Positions 8,876 to 18,387 of a DNA stretch of 64,000 nt are shown here, piece after piece. The DNA is from Spiribacter salinus M19-40. Lineage in GTDB: Bacteria; Pseudomonadota; Gammaproteobacteria; Nitrococcales; Nitrococcaceae. Position numbers and translations under genes: made by a program. Within the stretch, counting starts at the first letter, position 1, and every line of letters starts with the position of its first letter. The stretch lies in the NCBI RefSeq assembly GCF_000319575.2, contig NC_021291.1:1644501-1708500 (forward strand), given 5' to 3'. The notes below the pieces were generated by a model. It was not told where the DNA came from. It saw only the letters and a program-made list of their open reading frames with translations, and made no database searches.

Positions 8876-9469
8876 GTGTGTCTGCTCGGGGCCATGTCCC
8901 CGGGGCCCAGTCTGGCCCTGGTGGTTCGCAATACCGTCCAACAGGGCCGAGGCGCCGGCCTGGCCACGGCGCTGAGCCATGGTTTGGGCGTGGGGCTCTA
9001 TGCACTGGCAACGGCCCTTGGCCTCGCCGCGCTCGTGGCCACCCAGCAGGCCCTGTTTAATGGGCTAACGCTCGCTGGATCGGCCTATCTGCTCTGGCTT
9101 GGCGCCCGTGCCCTGCGGGGTACCGGCCGATTTGAGGCGAGCACCGACGCGCCCGTCATCACCAAGCGGCCCTGGGGTAGCGTGCGCGATGGGCTGGCAA
9201 TGGCGTTGCTCAATCCAAAAATCGCGGTCTTTTTCCTGGCGCTGTTCAGCCAGTTCACCCGCCCGGACGCCGGCATCCTTGAAGTGGCCATTCTCGCCGG
9301 CACGGCCACGGCCGTGGATGCAGGCTGGTATGCCGCTGTGGCCCTTGTGCTGTCAGGCCAGGGCCTCAGCGCGTGGCTGCGCCGTTATGGCGTCTGGATT
9401 GAGCGGCTGACCGGCGCGGTGCTCGTCTTCCTGGCCCTGACCACGGCGATCCGGGCCCTCGGGGGTTAA
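8876..9469 (+). CDS. LysE/RhtB-family amino-acid exporter
   Basis: This small inner-membrane exporter (197 residues from GTG 8876) has about six hydrophobic segments and the family signature GAMSPGPSLALVVRNT near the N-terminus. Its substrate is unknown; relatives export amino acids such as homoserine, threonine or lysine. The start is uncertain. The hydrophobic half of TM1 (AAWFSLLAVCLLG) lies in frame upstream of the GTG, bounded only by the folX stop at 8843-8845. A complete TM1 would need an ATC (8849) or CTG (8870) start. No Shine-Dalgarno is visible for any choice. The stop overlaps the convergent universal-stress gene by 4 nt (TTAA). Confidence 0.85.
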   Translation: MCLLGAMSPGPSLALVVRNTVQQGRGAGLATALSHGLGVGLYALATALGLAALVATQQALFNGLTLAGSAYLLWLGARALRGTGRFEASTDAPVITKRPWGSVRDGLAMALLNPKIAVFFLALFSQFTRPDAGILEVAILAGTATAVDAGWYAAVALVLSGQGLSAWLRRYGVWIERLTGAVLVFLALTTAIRALGG

Positions 9470-10305
9470 TGGGCCAGTAACACCGGTAGGGTCATTTCAC
9501 TTAAAACGCGCCGTGTGGTCCCGCCCAGGACCAGCTCCCGCAGCCGCGAGCGCCCGTAGGCGCCCATCACCAAAAGATCGGCATCAAAATCCGCGGCCGC
9601 CGAGAGCAGCGCGTCCGCCACCGGGATATCGGACCTCGTCTGATCATTGGCCTCGACCGGTACCGCATGGCGCGCCAGATGCGCGGCAATATCGGCACCC
9701 GGCACATCCCCATGTCGTCCTTGCGATCCCTGCTGGCTGCCAACCACCACCTGCACCGCCTCGGCTTGACGCAGTAACGGCAGGGCATCGCTCACCGCCC
9801 GCGCACTCTCGCGGCTGCCATTCCAGCCAATGATGACCCGACGGCCGACAGGCCGACGTTGCCAGGCATACGGCCATGCGAGCACGGGCCGGCCCGCCAG
9901 GACGGCGGCCTGACCAGGCAGATCACCGGGCACCAGATCCGCAGGCCGATCGGGGTCCATCTGCCCGACGATCAGCAGATCGGCGTAACGTGCCTGCAAC
10001 GCGATCACATCCAGCGTGTTGCGATCGATGCGCAAATCCTCCACGGCTCGCCACTCGGTGCTGATCGCCCGCGAGTCGACGCCCTCTTTAAAGGCCGCCG
10101 CCAGCCGGGCATTGCGGGTTTTCCAGGCCTCCCGATAACGATCAAGCGCCTCCGGGGGAAGATACTCGGCATGCGCCGCGAGCGGCTCGGCCACGGCCAG
10201 CCCGGTTAAGCGCGCGGACAGCCCCTCAGCCAGCGCTGCGCTCGCTTTGGCGTGCTCGAGCGCGTGGCCGTCATCACTGAGGTAGAGCAGGATGTCGCGA
10301 ATCAT
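9466..10305 (-). CDS. Tandem-domain universal stress protein (UspA family)
   Basis: This 279-residue protein has two UspA-type Rossmann-like domains. The N-terminal one (RDILLYLSDDGHALEHAKASAALAEGL, residues 1-140) looks degenerate. The C-terminal one (RVIIGWNGSRESARAVSDALPLL, about 155-279) ends with the ATP-binding pattern GAYGRSRLRELVLGG followed by TTRRVL, close to the G-2X-G-9X-G-S/T motif. Such tandem proteins are induced by starvation or oxidative stress; the role here is unknown. The gene faces the LysE-type exporter and shares a TTAA stop overlap with it. It is divergent from the RND adaptor at 10431. Confidence 0.88.
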   Translation of the reverse strand: MIRDILLYLSDDGHALEHAKASAALAEGLSARLTGLAVAEPLAAHAEYLPPEALDRYREAWKTRNARLAAAFKEGVDSRAISTEWRAVEDLRIDRNTLDVIALQARYADLLIVGQMDPDRPADLVPGDLPGQAAVLAGRPVLAWPYAWQRRPVGRRVIIGWNGSRESARAVSDALPLLRQAEAVQVVVGSQQGSQGRHGDVPGADIAAHLARHAVPVEANDQTRSDIPVADALLSAAADFDADLLVMGAYGRSRLRELVLGGTTRRVLSEMTLPVLLAH

Positions 10306-10430
10306 GAGGCCCCCATCGGCTCATCCACTGTGATCTCAGAATTACGCCACTGCCTGATACACTTGCAACCCTTTGCCGATTCCGCTGTCGGATCACGCAT
10401 ACCCGAATCCACGCAAACAGGAATGCGTCA

Positions 10431-11534
10431 ATGAAAATCTTCGTTCGCTTTCTCGTCGCGCTACTGCTGCTGGGCGCGATCTTTGGGGGCATTTTCGGTT
10501 ACAAGTTCCTCGTGCAATTCCAGCCACCGGAAGGCGCGGGCGAACCTCGCCCGGCCAACATCACCGCGGCTGAGGTCGAGACCCTCGAGTGGCGCGGCCA
10601 GCGCAGCGCCGTTGGGGGATTGACGGCGGTTGACCGGGTGAACGTGAGCACCGAGGCCGCAGGCACCATTGATGTCATCCGCTTCGACTCCGGCGATGCC
10701 GTGAGCGAAGGCGATGTCCTCATCGAGCTCGACAAGTCGGTCGATAACGCCGAGCTCGCCGGTCTGGAGACCGAGGCCGAGCTCGCACGCATCGAGTTCG
10801 AGCGCGCCGAGGACCTACTCCCGCGCCGGGCCATCTCCCAGTCCGAATTCGATGTGGCCCGCGCCCGGCTGGACAGCGCCGAAGCCGCCGTTCAGACCCA
10901 GCAGGCCCGGATTCGCCAGAAAACCATCGAAGCGCCGTTTGACGGGCTGCTCGGTCTGCGTGAGGTCAGCGTTGGCCAGTTCCTCTCGCCCGGCTCCAGC
11001 ATCGTCGAGCTGCGCCAGCTCGACCCGATCTATGCCGATTTCACCTTGCCGGAGCGCTTTTTGTCGGATGTGGAAGAAGGCCAGCGCATCCGCATCAGCA
11101 CCGGTGCTTACGGCGACGAGACGTTTGAGGGGGAGATCACCGCGATCGAAAGTGGGGTGAGCCCCGAGACCCGCTCGGTGCCCATCCGCGCCACGCTGGA
11201 GAACCCCGAGGGCCGCCTGCGCCCCGGCATGTTCGCCCGCGTGACCATCCTCGAGCCCATGACCCGGAAGGTCGCGACCATTCCGAGCACGGCGGTGAGC
11301 TTTAACACCTACGGCGATTTCGCCATCCGCATTAATGAGACCGACGAGGGCCTGACCACCGAACGGGTTCAGATCGAGACCGGCGAGACACGCGATGGCC
11401 GGGTCGAGGTGACCCAGGGGCTTGAGCCCGGTGATCGCGTGGTCGGCGCTGGCCTGGTCAAGGTGCGCCCGGGTCAGCCCGTGACCATCGATGAGACCAT
11501 GACGCTTGACCCGGATGAGGTCTCCGGGCGATGA
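10431..11534 (+). CDS. RND efflux periplasmic adaptor (MexA/AcrA-like)
   Basis: This 367-residue membrane-fusion protein has one N-terminal membrane anchor (residues 5-27), a lipoyl half-domain (STEAAGTIDVIRFDSGDAVSEGDVL), a helical hairpin (about 95-150), the second lipoyl half (IEAPFDGLLGLREVSVGQFLS) and beta-barrel and membrane-proximal domains ending with GDRVVGAGLVKVRPGQPV. It starts with ATG at 10431 after AGGAA, and its stop overlaps the RND permease ATG by 4 nt. This is the second adaptor/pump pair in the window. The sequence differs from the 861-1982 adaptor, so it is not a recent duplicate. Confidence 0.92.
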   Translation: MKIFVRFLVALLLLGAIFGGIFGYKFLVQFQPPEGAGEPRPANITAAEVETLEWRGQRSAVGGLTAVDRVNVSTEAAGTIDVIRFDSGDAVSEGDVLIELDKSVDNAELAGLETEAELARIEFERAEDLLPRRAISQSEFDVARARLDSAEAAVQTQQARIRQKTIEAPFDGLLGLREVSVGQFLSPGSSIVELRQLDPIYADFTLPERFLSDVEEGQRIRISTGAYGDETFEGEITAIESGVSPETRSVPIRATLENPEGRLRPGMFARVTILEPMTRKVATIPSTAVSFNTYGDFAIRINETDEGLTTERVQIETGETRDGRVEVTQGLEPGDRVVGAGLVKVRPGQPVTIDETMTLDPDEVSGR

Positions 11535-14500
11535 AATTCACCGATATCTTCATCAACCGGCCGGTCCTTGCCACGGTCGTCAGCCTGCTGATCCTGCTCG
11601 CCGGCGTGCGCTCGCTGGATCTGCTGGAGGTGCGCCAGTACCCCTCCACCGAGAACACCGTGGTCACCGTTAGCACCGCCTTCCCCGGCGCGGACAGCGA
11701 GCTGGTGCAGGGCTTTATTACCCAGCCCCTGCAGCAGGCGATTGCTGAGGCCGAAGGCATTGACTACATCACCTCCGAGAGCCGCCAGGGCGAGTCCTCC
11801 ATTGAAGTGAACATGGAGCTCAATTACGACGCCAACGCGGCCGTCTCGGAGATTCAGGCGAAGGTGGCCAGTCAGCGCAACGTCCTGCCCGAAGACGCGC
11901 AGGACCCGGTGATTGAATCAAGCACCGGGGATCAAACCGCGCTGATGTACATGGCGATCTACAGCGAGGAGGTGCCCGTCCCGGAGATCACCGACTTCGT
12001 CAACCGCGTGGTCCAGCCTCAGGTCCAGGCCCTGCCCGGTGTCGCCAAGGCCCGGGTCTTCGGCCGCTCGCCTGCCATGCGCATCTGGCTTGATCCCGAG
12101 CGGATGGCCTCGCTGAACGTCACCGCCGCCGAGGTCCAGGACGTGCTGCGGGCGAACAACTACCAGGCGGGCATCGGCAGCACCAAGGGCCCGTATACCC
12201 AGATCAACCTGTCTGTCACCACGGATGTTGGCGACCCCGATGACTTCAAACGCCTGGTCGTGCGCGAGGAAAACGGCACCATCGTGCGACTGGATGACAT
12301 TGCAGTCACCGATTTTGCATCGGAGACCTACGCCTCAGCCGCCTGGTACAAGGGCGATCCATCGGTGTTCATTGCCGTTGAGCAGGCGCCCGGCGCCAAC
12401 CCGCTGGACGTGGCCGGCGCGGTGAAAAACGAGCTACCGGCGCTGCGCAGCCAGCTCCCCGAGGGCATCGGCCTGGCCCTGCCCTACGACGCCAGTCAGT
12501 TCATCGAGGATTCGATCAACGAGGTGTTCAAGACCATCGCCGAGGCGGTCTTGATCGTGCTCGTGGTCATCTTCCTGACCATCGGCTCGGTGCGTGCGGC
12601 CATCGTCCCCTCGCTCGCCGTGCCGCTGTCGCTGGTGGGTGCGGCCACGCTGATGCTCGCACTCGGCTACTCGTTGAACCTGCTCACGCTGCTCTCGCTG
12701 GTGCTGGCCATCGGCCTGGTGGTGGATGACGCCATCATCGTGGTGGAGAACATCCACCGACATATCGAAGACGGGATGTCGCGGGTGGATGCGGCACTCA
12801 CCGGTGCGCGGGAACTGGCCGTGCCCATTATCGCGATGACCACGACCCTGCTCGCGGTCTATGCCCCCATCGGCTTTATGGGTGGGCTTGTCGGCACGCT
12901 GTTCACGGAGTTCGCCTTCACCCTGGCCGGCGCGGTGCTGATCTCCGGCATTGTAGCACTCACATTCTCGCCCATGATCGCCTCCAAGGTCCTCAAGCCC
13001 GCCGGCAACGCGGGCCGGTTCGAGTCGTTTGTCGAGCGACTGTTCAACGGCCTGGCGGCGGGTTACAAACGCAGCCTCCATGGCCTGCTCGAGACCAAGA
13101 GCGTGCCGATCTTCTTTGGCATTATCGTGCTCGCCTCGAACTACTTCATGTTCACCATGAGCGAGAACGAGCTTGCGCCCACCGAAGACCAGAGCATTCT
13201 GCTGTTCCAGGGCTCGGCGCCGCGCACCGCCACGTTCGACTATCTGGCGGCGTTTGCCGAGCAGTATCAGGACGAGGCCGAATCCATTCCGGAGTACAAC
13301 CGCACGTTCATGCTGCTGGGTGGGCTCTCACCGGATACCGTGTTTGGCGGCTTCAACATGGTGCCGCCAAGCGAGCGGGAGCGAAGTCAGAATGAGGTCC
13401 AGGAGGAACTCAGCGCGAAGTTCAGCGCCAACCCGGGCCTGGATACCGCGGTGTTCCCGCGGCCCAGTCTGCCAGGCTCCGGCGGTGGACTGCCCGTGCA
13501 ATTCGTCATGACCACCTCCGAGTCCTACGAGTCGCTGGACGCGATGGCCAACGAAATGATCGGCCAGGCGATGCAGAGCGGGAATTTCATCTTTTTGCAG
13601 AAATCGGTGGAATACGACCGGCCCATGGTCACCCTCAACGTCGACCGCGACCGCGCAGCGGATCTGGGCATCAGCATGGCCGATCTTGGCAGCTCGCTAT
13701 CCGGCATGCTCGGCGGCGGTTACGTGAACCGCTTCAACCTGGATGGCCGCAGCTACAAGGTCATCCCCCAGGTCGACCGCCCCTTCCGGCTGGACGCCGA
13801 CATGCTCGAGGACTACTACATCGAGACGCCGGCGGGCGAGCGGGTGCCCATCTCCAGCGTGGTCACGATGACCGAATCGGTGGAGCCAGGCTCACGGAAC
13901 CAGCATCAGCAGCTCAACTCGCTGACACTCGAAGGCGTGATGACCCCCGGTACACCGCTTGGCGATGCGCTCGAGTACCTGGAGACGACCGCCGAGGACA
14001 CGCTGCCATCCACCTATAACGTGGACTACACCGGGCAGTCGCGGCAGTTCGCCGGTCAGGGGAGTGCGCTGGTGCTCACCTTCTTCCTGTCGATCCTGGT
14101 GATCTACCTGGTGCTCGCCGCGCAGTTCGAGAGCTGGCGTGACCCGGCGATCATCCTAGTGTCGGTGCCGCTTAGCATTGCCGGCGCGCTGGCGTTCATT
14201 ACGCTCGGCTTTGCCACGGTCAACATCTACACCCAGGTGGGGCTGATCACACTGATCGGTGTGGTGGCGAAAAACGGCATCCTGATCGTGGAGTTCGCCA
14301 ACAACCTGCAAATCAACCAGGGCCTGAACAAACGCGATGCGGTGGAGGAGGCCTCGGCCATCCGTCTGCGGCCCATCATCATGACCTCGCTCGCGCTGAT
14401 CATGGCCATGGTGCCGCTGCTCATTGCTACGGGGCCAGGCGCGGTCAGCCGATTCCATATCGGACTGACCATCGCCACGGGGCTTGGCATCGGCACGATC

Positions 14501-14584
14501 TTCACGCTGTTCGTGCTGCCGGCGTTCTACCTTCTGCTGGCTCGCGATCACAACGCGAGCACACCGGCGGGGGCCAATGCCTGA
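11531..14584 (+). CDS. RND multidrug efflux permease (AcrB/MexB-like, HAE1 type)
   Basis: This 1017-residue trimeric inner-membrane antiporter would export hydrophobic compounds using the proton gradient. TM1 is followed by porter loops (QYPSTENTVVTVSTAFPGAD), then TM2-TM6 with GLVVDDAIIVVENIHRHIEDG, which carries the TM4 aspartates of the proton relay. The second large periplasmic loop and TM7-TM12 (VGLITLIGVVAKNGILIVEFANN, conserved Lys) follow. Both halves of the duplicated RND fold are complete. The gene overlaps the adaptor by 4 nt and the downstream ABC gene by 8 nt. No TolC-like gene is nearby, so the channel must be encoded elsewhere. Confidence 0.95.
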   Translation: MKFTDIFINRPVLATVVSLLILLAGVRSLDLLEVRQYPSTENTVVTVSTAFPGADSELVQGFITQPLQQAIAEAEGIDYITSESRQGESSIEVNMELNYDANAAVSEIQAKVASQRNVLPEDAQDPVIESSTGDQTALMYMAIYSEEVPVPEITDFVNRVVQPQVQALPGVAKARVFGRSPAMRIWLDPERMASLNVTAAEVQDVLRANNYQAGIGSTKGPYTQINLSVTTDVGDPDDFKRLVVREENGTIVRLDDIAVTDFASETYASAAWYKGDPSVFIAVEQAPGANPLDVAGAVKNELPALRSQLPEGIGLALPYDASQFIEDSINEVFKTIAEAVLIVLVVIFLTIGSVRAAIVPSLAVPLSLVGAATLMLALGYSLNLLTLLSLVLAIGLVVDDAIIVVENIHRHIEDGMSRVDAALTGARELAVPIIAMTTTLLAVYAPIGFMGGLVGTLFTEFAFTLAGAVLISGIVALTFSPMIASKVLKPAGNAGRFESFVERLFNGLAAGYKRSLHGLLETKSVPIFFGIIVLASNYFMFTMSENELAPTEDQSILLFQGSAPRTATFDYLAAFAEQYQDEAESIPEYNRTFMLLGGLSPDTVFGGFNMVPPSERERSQNEVQEELSAKFSANPGLDTAVFPRPSLPGSGGGLPVQFVMTTSESYESLDAMANEMIGQAMQSGNFIFLQKSVEYDRPMVTLNVDRDRAADLGISMADLGSSLSGMLGGGYVNRFNLDGRSYKVIPQVDRPFRLDADMLEDYYIETPAGERVPISSVVTMTESVEPGSRNQHQQLNSLTLEGVMTPGTPLGDALEYLETTAEDTLPSTYNVDYTGQSRQFAGQGSALVLTFFLSILVIYLVLAAQFESWRDPAIILVSVPLSIAGALAFITLGFATVNIYTQVGLITLIGVVAKNGILIVEFANNLQINQGLNKRDAVEEASAIRLRPIIMTSLALIMAMVPLLIATGPGAVSRFHIGLTIATGLGIGTIFTLFVLPAFYLLLARDHNASTPAGANA

Positions 14585-15590
14585 GCCAAGCGCTGAGCCG
14601 GTAACAAGCCGCGATCCTGCCGTCACCGCCCGGGGCCTCACCCGGGTGTATGGCGGCACGACCGTGGTGGATGGCATTGATCTCGACATCCCCGCGGGGG
14701 AGTGTTTTGCCCTGCTCGGCCCCAATGGCGCGGGCAAAACCACCACGCTGCGGATGCTCCTGGGGCTGACGCCGCCGAGCGCGGGCACCATCACGGTCCT
14801 GGGCGAACCCATCCCCGAGCGGGCTCGGGCCATGCGCGAGCGCGCGGGCATCGTGCCGCAGTTTGACAACCTCGACCCCGATTTCAGCGTGCGCGAAAAC
14901 CTGATTACCTACGGGGCGTATTACGGTGCGCGCCGCCGCCGGATCGAGGCCCGGCTGGACGAGCTCCTCGCCTTCGCCGAGCTCACCGAACGCGCGGATG
15001 ATCCGATACAGGGGCTCTCCGGCGGTATGAAACGCCGCCTTACGCTGGCCCGGGCGCTCGTTAACGACCCGGAACTGCTCGCCCTGGATGAGCCCAGCAC
15101 CGGCCTCGACCCGCAGGCGCGCCAGCACATCTGGGAGCGGCTCCATACCCTGCGCCGCCAGGGCAAGACCCTGCTGCTAACCACCCACTACATGGAAGAG
15201 GCTGAGCGGCTGTGTGACCGGGCGGCCATCATCGACCATGGCCGCATCGTCGCCTGCGATACCCCCCGCAACCTGATCGCCGAGCACATCGAGCCCCATG
15301 TCGTTGAGTTACGGGGCGATCTCGCCCTGCAATGGCTCGGGCGTCTCGCCTTCGCCCCAGGCGATGAGCCTACCGACAGCCAACAGGCCGCCGAGGACGA
15401 GTGGCTTAAGCCCCTGACCAAGGCCGGTCTGCGCATTGAGCCCGTCGGCGAGACCGTCCTGATCTACGGGACCGACCGTGACGCCCTGCTGGACAAGGTC
15501 CAGGCCCTGATCGGCCCGGGTTATCTGTATCGCCCCGCGAGCCTGGAAGACGTCTTCCTGCGCCTGACCGGCCGGGAGCTGCGAGACTGA
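14577..15590 (+). CDS. nodI: ABC exporter ATPase, NodI/DRA family
   Basis: This 337-residue ATPase powers a NodIJ-type ABC-2 exporter. It has Walker A (GPNGAGKTTT), the signature LSGGMKRRLTLARAL, Walker B (LLALDEPSTGLD) and the H-loop LLLTTHYMEEAERLCDRAAIIDHG. The C-terminal part (HIEPHVVELRGD) matches NodI-like proteins. ATG 14577 gives the normal N-terminus; an upstream reading would lie inside the RND permease. It overlaps that permease by 8 nt and the NodJ-like gene by TGATG. In rhizobia NodIJ exports Nod factor. In free-living proteobacteria, as here, the homologous pair has another, mostly unknown, lipid-like or saccharide substrate. Confidence 0.9.
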   Translation: MPEPSAEPVTSRDPAVTARGLTRVYGGTTVVDGIDLDIPAGECFALLGPNGAGKTTTLRMLLGLTPPSAGTITVLGEPIPERARAMRERAGIVPQFDNLDPDFSVRENLITYGAYYGARRRRIEARLDELLAFAELTERADDPIQGLSGGMKRRLTLARALVNDPELLALDEPSTGLDPQARQHIWERLHTLRRQGKTLLLTTHYMEEAERLCDRAAIIDHGRIVACDTPRNLIAEHIEPHVVELRGDLALQWLGRLAFAPGDEPTDSQQAAEDEWLKPLTKAGLRIEPVGETVLIYGTDRDALLDKVQALIGPGYLYRPASLEDVFLRLTGRELRD

Positions 15591-16393
15591 TGCGAAGCGA
15601 GCCCCGCCTCATCGATCATCTGCGGGAACCGCCGCAGCTCAGCCTGCGTTTTATCGCGGTGTGGCTGCGTAACCTGCGGGTGTGGCGCAAACTCATGCTG
15701 CCCTCAATCCTCGGCAACTTTGGCGAGCCCTTGCTCTACCTCCTGGCGCTGGGCTACGGCCTGGGGCAGTTCGTTGGCGAGGTGGAGGACATGCGCTACA
15801 TGGTCTTCCTTGCCAGCGGCATCGTTTGTTCCGCGGCGATGACCGGCGCCACCTTCGAGGCGCTCTACTCCGCCTATACCCGACTGACCATGCAGCAGAC
15901 CTGGGCGGCTATGCTCGCCGCGCCCATGAACGTGGATGACGTTGTCCTGGGGGAAATTGCCTGGGCCGCCACCAAGGCGCTCATCAATGCGAGCGCCATT
16001 GTGCTGGTCGCCGCTCTGCTGGGGCTGGTCTCCGGGCCAGAGGCGATCCTCGTGCTCCCGGTGATCCTGCTGGCCGGACTCGCCTTCGCCGGTATCGCCA
16101 TGATCGTCACCGCGATCTCGCCGAGCTATGACTTCTTTTTGTACTACTTCACGCTGGTCATGACGCCGATGCTGCTGCTCTCCGGGGTGTTTTTCCCACT
16201 GACGAGCCTGCCAGACGCCGTGCAAATCGGCGCCCAGTTCCTGCCGCTGGCCCATGTCGTGATGATGGTCCGCCCGCTCATGACCGGGGGCACCATCGAT
16301 GCCCCGATCCTGCATCTTGGCGTGGTGATCGGCTATATCGTGGCGACCTACTGGATCAGTGCCGCCCTCGCCCGCCGGCGGCTCATCAAATGA
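15590..16393 (+). CDS. nodJ: ABC-2 type transporter permease, NodJ family
   Basis: This 267-residue inner-membrane permease has about six membrane segments. The NodJ/DrrB-like pattern is visible in NLRVWRKLMLPSILGNFGEPLLYLLALGYGLG, broken here for length: RVWRKLMLPSILGNFGEP, then LYLLALGYGLG. It also has the conserved cytoplasmic helix TMQQTWAAMLAAPMNVDDVVLGE and the segment MLLLSGVFFPLTSLPDAVQ. It pairs with the NodI-like ATPase, whose stop overlaps its start (TGATG). It ends one base from the convergent apt stop, so there is no room for a classical terminator between them. Confidence 0.9.
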   Translation: MRSEPRLIDHLREPPQLSLRFIAVWLRNLRVWRKLMLPSILGNFGEPLLYLLALGYGLGQFVGEVEDMRYMVFLASGIVCSAAMTGATFEALYSAYTRLTMQQTWAAMLAAPMNVDDVVLGEIAWAATKALINASAIVLVAALLGLVSGPEAILVLPVILLAGLAFAGIAMIVTAISPSYDFFLYYFTLVMTPMLLLSGVFFPLTSLPDAVQIGAQFLPLAHVVMMVRPLMTGGTIDAPILHLGVVIGYIVATYWISAALARRRLIK

Positions 16394-16394
16394 T

Positions 16395-16943
16395 CTAGTA
16401 CTGAATCAGCGCGGTAACCGGGGCATCGGTCATCTGCTGGCGGGCATTCAGGAAGGTAAGCTCCAGGACAAAACAATAGCCCAGCATTTCCGCGCCCAGG
16501 CGGCGCAGCAAATCAGCGGTCGCCCGCGCCGTCCCACCAGTTGCCAGCAAGTCATCAACAATCAGCGTGCGCGCGCCCTGATGCAGGGCATCGCGGTGAA
16601 CCTCCAGCGCATCCGTGCCGTATTCAAGCTCATACTCCGCGGAGTGCACATCCGCCGGGAGCTTGCCCGGCTTGCGCACGGGAATAAAACCGGCGCCAAG
16701 CTCATAGGCAAGCGCCGCGCCAAAAATAAATCCCCGCGACTCCGTGCCCACAATGTACTCCGGCGTGGGGCCATCCACTGCGCTCGCCATCAGCTCGATG
16801 GCCGTACGAAACCCCGTCGCGTCTCCGAGCAATGGCGTGATGTCCTTGAAGAGAATCCCGGGCTTGGGGAAGTCCGGAATATCCCGAATCAGGCCCTTTA
16901 CCTGGGCGAGATCCGCCTCGCGATCCGTCATGCCAACACTCAT
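16395..16943 (-). CDS. apt: Adenine phosphoribosyltransferase
   Basis: Apt salvages adenine to AMP with PRPP. The 182-residue protein matches E. coli Apt in length. It has the N-terminal hood [42 protein letters not shown] and the PRPP-binding motif [14 protein letters not shown] near residues 125-140. Its ATG overlaps the stop of the upstream FadR-family regulator by 4 nt (ATGA), so the two are co-translated. Nothing in apt itself suggests a link to that regulator's likely target at mmsA. Confidence 0.96.
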   Translation of the reverse strand: MSVGMTDREADLAQVKGLIRDIPDFPKPGILFKDITPLLGDATGFRTAIELMASAVDGPTPEYIVGTESRGFIFGAALAYELGAGFIPVRKPGKLPADVHSAEYELEYGTDALEVHRDALHQGARTLIVDDLLATGGTARATADLLRRLGAEMLGYCFVLELTFLNARQQMTDAPVTALIQY

Positions 16944-17722
16944 CCGTCCTGTCTCCCGAGTTCGTGCGCGTGATCATCCGATGACGCCGCCGAATGCTCC
17001 CGTGCGTCACCCAGTCCCTCACGAAGATAACGCAAATGGGTCTCGGCCGCCTGCACCGCCCCTTCCGGGTCGTGGTTCACAATCGACTCCACCAGATCGC
17101 GGTGCTGAACCCGCAAGTGCTCCTCGCCCTGTTCGCTGATGAGCATGGCCGCGCGGGCCCGGCGCACATGCTCACGCAACACCGAGAACAGACCCCGCAT
17201 CATGGTGACCAACGCGACGTTATGAGTGGCTTCGGCTACCGCCAGGTGCAGACGGGCATCCCAATCCGCGGCCTCACTCGCCTCACCCGCGGCCTGCGCC
17301 GACTCCATGCGCTCGAGCGCCTCGGTAATTGCGGCCAGGTCCTTGTCAGTGGCCCGTCGGGCGGCCAGTCCCGCGCTCATCGTCTCCACCCCCTGGCGCA
17401 GCTCCAGGACGTCAGACACCGCTTTGGGCTGGCTATCCATCAGCCGCAACAACGGATCGGTGAGACTGGGCGCGGTGACCTTGGCAACGGTATAGCCAGC
17501 GTTACGACGCACCAACAGCAGTTCACGGGAGACCAGCTTGAGCAGCGCCTCGCGCAACGAAGCCCGGGAGACCGCCATCAAACGGGACAGCTCACGCTCC
17601 GCAGGCAGTGCATCACCAGCGTGCAGCCGGCCTTCCACAATCTGGCGCTCGATCTGCTCGGCAATCGCATCCGATAAACGACCCGTCTCAGGCGGAGAAA
17701 CGGGGGTGAACAGATGGTGCAC
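16940..17722 (-). CDS. FadR-subfamily GntR transcription regulator
   Basis: This 260-residue repressor has an N-terminal winged helix-turn-helix ([43 protein letters not shown], residues 15-75). The all-alpha C-terminal FCD effector domain has the metal/ligand histidines in [15 protein letters not shown] and [24 protein letters not shown]. It resembles the LldR/PdhR group that senses organic acids. The start is a GTG at 17722 with GGGGGAG upstream. A TGGTCAGACCA palindrome, the form these regulators bind, lies at the mmsA promoter about 700 bp away, so mmsA is the best target guess. Effector unknown. Confidence 0.88.
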   Translation of the reverse strand: MHHLFTPVSPPETGRLSDAIAEQIERQIVEGRLHAGDALPAERELSRLMAVSRASLREALLKLVSRELLLVRRNAGYTVAKVTAPSLTDPLLRLMDSQPKAVSDVLELRQGVETMSAGLAARRATDKDLAAITEALERMESAQAAGEASEAADWDARLHLAVAEATHNVALVTMMRGLFSVLREHVRRARAAMLISEQGEEHLRVQHRDLVESIVNHDPEGAVQAAETHLRYLREGLGDAREHSAASSDDHAHELGRQDG

Positions 17723-17740
17723 GTGACACGCTCCCCCGGC

Positions 17741-18064
17741 CTAGCGGCGCGGGCCCTGCATGATGCGCAGCAGGTCTTCGGGGCGAACTTGGCGTGCCCG
17801 CGCCGCGTCGGCGGAGCGCTGCCGAATGCGGGCCGACACCGGGGCCGCTGACGGGGCCTCCGAGGCACGGGCGGGACGGCCCTCAAGCTCGCCGAGGGCC
17901 ATCAGGCAATCCCGGCATAAACAATCGTCATAACGCTGCGCGATCGACTCACGCATTTCATCACTGAGCGCGATATCCACGCACTGGCAACGGTGAATGC
18001 TGCCCAGGCGGCACTCAAAACCGCCCCCGCAGCGCGGACAGGCCTTCGGCTCGTGATCAGGCAT
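17741..18064 (-). CDS. Cysteine-rich CWC-type small protein
   Basis: This protein of about 107 residues has an N-terminal Cys cluster (CPRCGGGFECRLGSIHRCQC ... CLCRDCLMALGEL) typical of the cysteine-rich CWC family, probably a zinc-binding fold. The C-terminal half is Ala/Arg-rich and of low complexity. ATG 18064 begins MPDHEPKACPRC; its first 8 bases overlap the stop of the DUF1289 gene. Both are short Cys-rich proteins of unknown function that often co-occur in proteobacteria. No role can be assigned. Confidence 0.75.
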   Translation of the reverse strand: MPDHEPKACPRCGGGFECRLGSIHRCQCVDIALSDEMRESIAQRYDDCLCRDCLMALGELEGRPARASEAPSAAPVSARIRQRSADAARARQVRPEDLLRIMQGPRR

Positions 18065-18281
18065 CCGGTTTTCCTGCTGATCGGCTGACCGGGGTGGCGA
18101 ACGCATCGCTCGCAAACCAACCGCCAGCGGCTGCTTCCTCGTCCAACCGGTCCATGATGGCCAGGCGCTTGGCCTCAGGGTAATCCCGCCACTCGGTGAT
18201 TTCCGTTTCGGTGCGCCCGCAACCAATGCAACGACCCTGTTCGACCTCACAGATACTCACGCAAGGGGATGACGAAGACAC
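18057..18281 (-). CDS. DUF1289 family Fe-S/zinc-like small protein
   Basis: This 74-residue protein has the DUF1289 pattern SPCVSICEVEQGRCIGCGRTETEITEW, with four cysteines in C-X3-C-X6-C-X2-C spacing, followed by YPEAKRLAIMDRL. Function is unknown; the cysteines probably bind metal. It overlaps the CWC protein gene by 8 nt and would be co-translated with it. The mmsA promoter region lies just upstream in the opposite direction. Confidence 0.8.
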   Translation of the reverse strand: MSSSSPCVSICEVEQGRCIGCGRTETEITEWRDYPEAKRLAIMDRLDEEAAAGGWFASDAFATPVSRSAGKPDA

Positions 18282-18387
18282 TCAGAACCTCCACAAGATG
18301 TTGTACAGGCGTTGTACCAGACACCCAATGAATAGGACAAACGGTAAAGGTCACCCGCCAAGGTTATCGTCCCCCGACTTCACCGGC

